Assembly: GCA_045532295.1 (NCBI GenBank)
Contig: JAZSFP010000004.1
Location: 62,001 to 126,000, forward strand
DNA: 64,000 nucleotides
Source of the DNA: UBA10677 sp045532295
GTDB taxonomy: Bacteria > Bacillota > Clostridia > Christensenellales > Pumilibacteraceae
Direction: 5' to 3'
The translations under genes were made by a program, and so were the position numbers. The notes below the pieces were generated by a model, which had not been told where the DNA came from, ran no database searches, and saw only the letters and a program-made list of their open reading frames with translations. Shown piece after piece: positions 59,938 through 64,000 of this stretch. Position 1 is the first letter of the stretch. Each line of letters begins with the position of its first letter.

Positions 59938-60843
59938 TTAGCCGTTAATAACCTCTTCAACTTCTTCGAGCGTAGGAATAGACTGCGCAGCGCCCTCTCT
60001 CGTTATGGTAATAGACGAGGCAACGGACGCAAAGCGCGCGCTCTCTTCTAAGGTTTTTCCCTTGGTGAGCATAACGGCGCAAGCGCCTACGAAGGTATCG
60101 CCTGCAGAAGTCGTGTCTACCGCTTTGACCTTTCTTGGCTCGATATAGGTAATGGTTTGACCCTCTGCAATCGCAGAGCCTCTCGAACCCATAGTGATAA
60201 TAACTTTCTTAACGCCCTTTTGGTAGAACTTCTTAACGGCGAGGGCAAGATGAACTTCGTCAGAGGGCGAAACTCCCGTCAAGATTTCCGTTTCGCTCTC
60301 GTTGGGGGAGATAATATCCACTTTTGAGAGCAGTTCGTCGGGGAGAGGGATTGCAGGAGCGGGGTTTAAGATTACCGTCATACCCACTCTTTGAGCAATG
60401 CTCGAGGCGTACTCGACGATTTCAAGCGGTACTTCAAGTTGCATAATAAGGATATCGCCTGCCTTTGCGCTCGCAAGACCTTCGTCAACGTCTTCTTTAG
60501 TAAAGGCGTGGTTTGCTCCCTTATCGAGAATTATACGGTTGTCGCCGTCCTCGACGATAATCATAGCAATACCAGTGTTAACTCCCTCCGCTACCGTTAC
60601 GAACTGAGCGTCAACGCCGTTTTTCTCGAGGTTTTCTATAAGCGCTTTGCCGTTAGCGTCCGCGCCCACTTTTCCCACCATCTTGACTTCTCCGCCAAGT
60701 TTGGCAATGGCAACCGCTTGGTTCGCGCCCTTTCCACCGGGATTGATATAAAACTTCTCCGCAGTGAGCGTTTCACCGTTCTTGGGCATATACCCAACGC
60801 GCGCTACCATATCCATATTGATACTGCCTAAAACGAAAATCAT
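59938..60843 (-). CDS. rbsK: Ribokinase
   Basis: 301 residues, PfkB family. FVLGSINMDMVARVGYMPKN and NPGGKGANQAVAIAKLGGEV are the substrate-binding N-terminal motifs; VDTTSAGDTFVGACAVML holds the catalytic Asp and anion hole. Phosphorylates ribose at O5. First gene of an operon with the PHP protein, from a consensus promoter. Confidence 0.93.
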   Translation of the reverse strand: MIFVLGSINMDMVARVGYMPKNGETLTAEKFYINPGGKGANQAVAIAKLGGEVKMVGKVGADANGKALIENLEKNGVDAQFVTVAEGVNTGIAMIIVEDGDNRIILDKGANHAFTKEDVDEGLASAKAGDILIMQLEVPLEIVEYASSIAQRVGMTVILNPAPAIPLPDELLSKVDIISPNESETEILTGVSPSDEVHLALAVKKFYQKGVKKVIITMGSRGSAIAEGQTITYIEPRKVKAVDTTSAGDTFVGACAVMLTKGKTLEESARFASVASSITITREGAAQSIPTLEEVEEVING

Positions 60844-60869
60844 AAGGTTAACTCCTTTTCTTTTTCTAT

Positions 60870-60898
60870 ATTATATAACTTTCCTCGTTTTCCGTCAA
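60870..60898 (-). promoter_or_regulatory. rbsK promoter
   Basis: TTGACG (60893-60898), 17 bases, TATAAT (60870-60875) on the minus strand. Confidence 0.8.
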
Positions 60899-60924
60899 AC
60901 GAAAAGCGGTGGACGGGAAAGTTT

Positions 60925-60958
60925 TGTTAAAAAAGTGAAGTTATAAAACTCCACTTCT
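60925..60958 (-). terminator. Terminator after the Na/Pi gene
   Basis: AAGTGAAG (60933-60940) pairs with CTCCACTT (60949-60956, one wobble), with TTTTTT following on the minus strand. Confidence 0.8.
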
Positions 60959-60967
60959 TTATAATCG

Positions 60968-62653
60968 TTAGTTGTTTTCCCCCTTAACGCTCTTGGGAAC
61001 TTCGTTGATTTCGGGGTTTTTACTTTGCGAGCCGGTGGGGTTCTTGATAGAGAACGCCACGTTGATAAGGTGGTCGGCGATACGCTCAAGTGAAGTAAGC
61101 ACGGAGAAAAAGTATGTTCCGCGCTCGACGATACAGTCGCCTTTGGTAAGACGCTCGAAGTGTTTTTTGGAAAGCGTGTCTTTCATATCGTCAACCTCGT
61201 CCTCGATTTGCTCAATTCTATCAAGCGCGGAAAAATCGCGACGGGAGAAGGCGTGAATACACATATCGTACATAGCGTTTACTTTATTATACATTTGAAC
61301 GAGTTCGGCAATCGCAACTTCGGAGAAACGAATTTCGCTCGCCTCCATTTTGTGCGCTTGGTTAACGAAGTTTTCACAGTAGTCGCCGATACGCTCGATA
61401 TCGCTTATAACGTGGTGGTACGCGCCGATTAGTTTTTCGTCGGACTCGGAGACGGAGGCGGAAAGTTTAATGAGGTATCTTGCAATAGCGTGGTAGGTGT
61501 GGTTAAGTCGAGCCTCGTTGTCCCTAACCTTATCCTCGTCTACGAACTCGTCAGTGGTAAGTTTAGTCATAGCAAGACGAAGGTTTTCTTGAGCCACGTC
61601 GCACATATAGAGAATTTCTTTTTGAACCTGACCTACTGCAACTGCGGGCGTTTGCAAAAGGCGGTCGTCGATATAGCGGAGTTGGTACTTCGTTTCATCT
61701 TTGGGCTTATCCTTAACGATAAGCGTTGCGAGGGATACGAGTTGGTTGATAAAGGGAAGAAGAAGGGCGGTGGTTATCACGTTAAAGAACACGTGGAACC
61801 AAGCGATTTGCATTTCGGGTTTGTCAACGAGCGAACGAAGTATGCTCACTACTCCGTCCTTAAATATCCATATAAACACGGTAAATATTACCGTACCGAT
61901 TACGTTGAAAAGAAGGTGGATAACCGCCGTTCTGCGAGCGTTGGTACTCGTGCCGATGGACGCAAGCATTGCCGTTACGCAAGTACCGATATTAGAGCCA
62001 AGCACGATGAAGAGCGCGTTGTCGAGTTGGAGCGCGCCTCCGCCGACCATAATAATAACTAAACCCGTTACTGCGGACGAACTTTGGATAAGCGCGGTAA
62101 CTAAAACACCGCAAAGAATAAGAAGAAGGGGGAAGTCAATGCTGGAAAAAATTCCGATAAAGATATCTTTCATAGCCTGCGTCTCAAACGCCGCGCTCAT
62201 AAGGTCAAGACCGATGAACACTAAACCAAGACCACAGATAACGCTACCGATTTGCTTAACCTTGTCGTTACTAAAGAAGGTCATCATTACGCCGACGAAG
62301 GCAAGCGCAGAGGCGTAAAGACCGATATTGAGCGATTTAAGTGAAACTATGATACCCGTTACAGTCGTTCCTATGTTTGCGCCCATAATGATGGAAGTCG
62401 CCTGCGCCAGCGTCATAATTCCGGCGTTTACGAAACCTATTGCCATAACGGTGGTAGCGGCTGAACTTTGGATAATGCCCGTTACCGTTGCGCCTACGCC
62501 CACGCCTGCAAAACGGTTACTACTGATACTGCCAAGCAGTTTTTTCATACCCGCGCCTGCGCTCTTTTGAAGACCGTCGCTCATCATATTCATACCTGCG
62601 ATGAACACGCCACAGCCTGCAAACAAGGAAAGTATATTCATTAAAATGTCCAT
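60968..62653 (-). CDS. Na/Pi cotransporter family protein with PhoU-like domain
   Basis: 561 residues. Two inverted NptA/PNaS repeats with QSSAATTVMAIGFVNAG and QSSSAVTGLVIIMVGGG, each QSS marking a substrate loop, plus GANIGTTVTGI and GSNIGTCVTAML. The C-terminal ~200 residues form a PhoU-like helical domain (HHVISDIERIGDYCENFVNQ, TSLERIADHLINVAFS). Imports phosphate with sodium or regulates it. Start at 62653 follows AGAAGAGGCTTT; promoter at 62720-62748. Confidence 0.92.
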   Translation of the reverse strand: MDILMNILSLFAGCGVFIAGMNMMSDGLQKSAGAGMKKLLGSISSNRFAGVGVGATVTGIIQSSAATTVMAIGFVNAGIMTLAQATSIIMGANIGTTVTGIIVSLKSLNIGLYASALAFVGVMMTFFSNDKVKQIGSVICGLGLVFIGLDLMSAAFETQAMKDIFIGIFSSIDFPLLLILCGVLVTALIQSSSAVTGLVIIMVGGGALQLDNALFIVLGSNIGTCVTAMLASIGTSTNARRTAVIHLLFNVIGTVIFTVFIWIFKDGVVSILRSLVDKPEMQIAWFHVFFNVITTALLLPFINQLVSLATLIVKDKPKDETKYQLRYIDDRLLQTPAVAVGQVQKEILYMCDVAQENLRLAMTKLTTDEFVDEDKVRDNEARLNHTYHAIARYLIKLSASVSESDEKLIGAYHHVISDIERIGDYCENFVNQAHKMEASEIRFSEVAIAELVQMYNKVNAMYDMCIHAFSRRDFSALDRIEQIEDEVDDMKDTLSKKHFERLTKGDCIVERGTYFFSVLTSLERIADHLINVAFSIKNPTGSQSKNPEINEVPKSVKGENN

Positions 62654-62719
62654 AAAGCCTCTTCTCCTGTTGAGTTTGAGCAACGCGCGAATAAAAAATC
62701 CCCACACTTGCCTATTATA

Positions 62720-62748
62720 ATTATATATGTTTAGCCCCCTTTAGTCAA
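62720..62748 (-). promoter_or_regulatory. Na/Pi gene promoter
   Basis: TTGACT (62743-62748), 17 bases, TATAAT (62720-62725) on the minus strand. Confidence 0.8.
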
Positions 62749-62771
62749 GCGCATTTTAGGGCAACTCTCAC

Positions 62772-62797
62772 AAAATTTTATGATATCATAAAGTTTT
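62772..62797. promoter_or_regulatory. Palindrome in a divergent intergenic region, candidate operator
   Basis: AAAATTTTATGAT (62772-62784) and ATCATAAAGTTTT (62785-62797) form an almost perfect 26-base palindrome without loop, 24 bases upstream of the Na/Pi -35 box. The form suits a dimeric regulator; no T tract or GC core suggests a terminator. Confidence 0.4.
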
Positions 62798-62839
62798 ATT
62801 ATAACGAATTTTTATAGCCCGTTTGCTTATACTATCGTT

Positions 62840-62974
62840 ATGAAAAAAGAAAAAACTATTAACGAAGTAAAAAAGGAAAAAGGCAAGGACTACGAGAAAG
62901 ATTATCCTAATCTTGCTAAGTACAAAATGGTAAGTGAAGACGATAGCGACGGGGCGGACGCGCAAAGAAGTTGA
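62840..62974 (+). CDS. Small charged protein, putative
   Basis: 44 residues: lysine-rich first half (MKKEKTINEVKKEKGKDYEK), acidic end (VSEDDSDGADAQRS). Not recognised. No ribosome binding site, but a TATACT box ends six bases before the ATG, the same geometry as the predicted leaderless genes; no good -35 box is seen. It may be a genuine small gene in the divergent region before the Mrp gene. Confidence 0.4.
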   Translation: MKKEKTINEVKKEKGKDYEKDYPNLAKYKMVSEDDSDGADAQRS

Positions 62975-62993
62975 GGTTTTTGCAGTGAAACGG

Positions 62994-63022
62994 TTGACTT
63001 AACTTAATTTTGGTGGTATCAT
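62994..63022 (+). promoter_or_regulatory. mrp promoter
   Basis: TTGACT (62994-62999), 17 bases ending TGG, TATCAT (63017-63022). Confidence 0.7.
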
Positions 63023-63053
63023 TATGGGGAAATCAATTTAGGAGTTTAGCAAA

Positions 63054-63878
63054 ATGAGTGAATGCACGCATAATTGTAGTACTTGCTCGCAGAACTGTGG
63101 CGAGAGAAAGTCTTTAATCGAAAAGCCCCACGAACTTAGCAAAATCAAGAAAGTTATCGGTATCGTTAGCGGTAAAGGTGGCGTTGGTAAAAGCCTCGTT
63201 ACCGGTCTTTGCTCGGTAATCAGTCAGCGTCACGGCTATAAAACCGCCGTTCTCGACGCAGATATTACCGGTCCGTCCGTTCCTAAAATGTTCGGTCTTA
63301 AGCAAAAGGCTCAGGGAAACGACCTCGGTCTTATGCCCGTTGAAACGAAAACGGGTATTAAAGTTATGTCGCTCAACCTCCTCGTTGAAAACGACACCGA
63401 CCCCGTAGTTTGGCGTGGTCCCGTTATCGCCGGCGCGGTAACGCAGTTTTGGAAAGAGGTTATTTGGGGCGACGTTGACTTTATGTTCGTAGATATGCCC
63501 CCCGGAACGGGCGACGTTCCCCTCACCGTTTTCCAGTCTATTCCCCTCGACGGAATTATCATCGTTTCTTCCCCTCAAGAACTCGTTGGTATGATCGTGG
63601 AAAAGGCGGTCAATATGGCTAAACTTATGTCCGTTCCTATTCTCGGACTTGTGGAAAATATGAGTTATATTAAGTGCCCGGACTGTGGAAAGGAAATCGA
63701 GGTTTTTGGAAAGAGCCATATCGGAGAAGTAGCAATGAAACACTCTCTTCCCCTCCTCGCTCGTATTCCCATCGACCCTGCTCTTGCATCGGGTTGCGAT
63801 AAAGGTCTTATCGAACTTTTTAACGGCGACTTTGTTGACCCCATCGTCCCCGTTTTAGATAACCTTGCTAAAAACTAA
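63054..63878 (+). CDS. mrp: Mrp/NBP35-type iron-sulfur carrier ATPase
   Basis: 274 residues, P-loop ATPase that carries iron-sulfur clusters. N-terminal Cys-rich CTHNCSTCSQNC, deviant Walker A GKGGVGKS, LDADITGPSVPKMFG, VDMPPGTGDVPLTVFQ and the cluster-binding CPDC near residue 207. The N-terminal cysteines give it the NBP35-like form common in clostridia. Start follows GGAGTTTAGCAAA. Monocistronic: promoter and terminator both present. Confidence 0.95.
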   Translation: MSECTHNCSTCSQNCGERKSLIEKPHELSKIKKVIGIVSGKGGVGKSLVTGLCSVISQRHGYKTAVLDADITGPSVPKMFGLKQKAQGNDLGLMPVETKTGIKVMSLNLLVENDTDPVVWRGPVIAGAVTQFWKEVIWGDVDFMFVDMPPGTGDVPLTVFQSIPLDGIIIVSSPQELVGMIVEKAVNMAKLMSVPILGLVENMSYIKCPDCGKEIEVFGKSHIGEVAMKHSLPLLARIPIDPALASGCDKGLIELFNGDFVDPIVPVLDNLAKN

Positions 63879-63883
63879 AAAAT

Positions 63884-63917
63884 AAAAGAGTAACCGTAAT
63901 AGTTACTCTTTTTTTTA
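63884..63917 (+). terminator. Terminator after mrp
   Basis: AAAAGAGTAAC (63884-63894) pairs with GTTACTCTTTT (63902-63912), then TTTT. Confidence 0.9.
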
Positions 63918-64000
63918 TGGTTTCGTATCAAATTTTAATAACCGTATGCGTTTTTTCGTTACGATTAAAGTCTACTAAGAGTTGCTTTAAGACGGCGAAC

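Noticed and set aside
63918..64000. Possible gene at the right edge
   Set aside because: No start codon with ribosome binding site or long frame is visible in these last bases; nothing can be supported.

Overview
The window looks like a chromosomal segment of an uncultured Gram-positive anaerobe of the Clostridia, possibly Christensenellales-like. That placement is an inference. It rests on a YyaC spore-protease homologue, lipoproteins with Firmicute lipoboxes, the rpmG-secE-nusG-rplKAJL block, strong AGGAGG-type ribosome binding sites, sigma-A promoters mostly with exactly 17-bp spacers, ATP-type PEP carboxykinase and a probable Re-type citrate synthase. Most genes lie on the minus strand.

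Layout. 1-3.8 kb: pckA (cut by the window edge), rsmA and a GH42-like glycosidase. 3.9-4.7 kb: dispersed repeats and a triple terminator array behind rplM-rpsI (4.7-5.5 kb). 5.8-14.4 kb: a GH123-like glycosidase, a large lipoprotein, a protein of unknown function, the KtrA/KtrB potassium system and a CvpA-like membrane protein. 14.5-25.4 kb: yyaC, a horizontally acquired Fic gene among repeats, a HAD phosphatase operon, a PrsA-type foldase, mfd, pth and a DUF1858 protein. 25.6-36.6 kb: PRC-barrel protein, murC, a PHP phosphatase coupled to EutH, a CDF transporter with an acetyltransferase, an orphan phage replisome organizer, a candidate small RNA, tRNA-Ser(GCU) and a TIR-TPR protein. 36.7-42.1 kb: RsgI-like lipoprotein, AMP-forming ligase, DUF1624 protein and MFS transporter. 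42.3-45.9 kb: the ribosomal/transcription block, closed by a terminator instead of continuing into rpoB. 46-51.9 kb: a sugar isomerase-like protein, then an operon with thrC, trpS, DUF5685, a J-like Cys-rich protein and a membrane protein. 52-64 kb: a GIY-YIG nuclease inside a palindromic repeat, citrate-synthase-like enzyme, aspartate aminotransferase, NahK-like kinase, CBS/CorC protein, acpP, a PHP protein, rbsK, Na/Pi-PhoU transporter and an Mrp ATPase.

The most unusual content is intergenic. At least ten loci carry mosaics of a few palindromic repeat modules, which read through as meaningless HTERSE-like peptides. One palindrome occurs twice within 600 bp, once empty and once with a complete GIY-YIG nuclease gene sitting precisely in its loop between TTA trinucleotides. 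That suggests an autonomous/non-autonomous mobile repeat family comparable in logic to RAYT/REPIN. A second family of about 155-bp stem-loops (near 7.5 and 42.4 kb, with a diverged relative at 58.8 kb) shows paired base changes that keep stems intact. Several genes (rsmA, the PHP phosphatase at 28236, the DUF1624 gene at 40801) have near-consensus promoters placed so that transcription should begin at the A of the start codon, predicting leaderless mRNAs.

Functionally the region mixes housekeeping (translation, repair, wall synthesis) with sugar metabolism (GH42-like, GH123-like, NahK-like kinase, ribokinase, isomerase) and ion homeostasis (Ktr, CDF, Na/Pi, CorC-like). No complete prophage, CRISPR array or rRNA operon is present.
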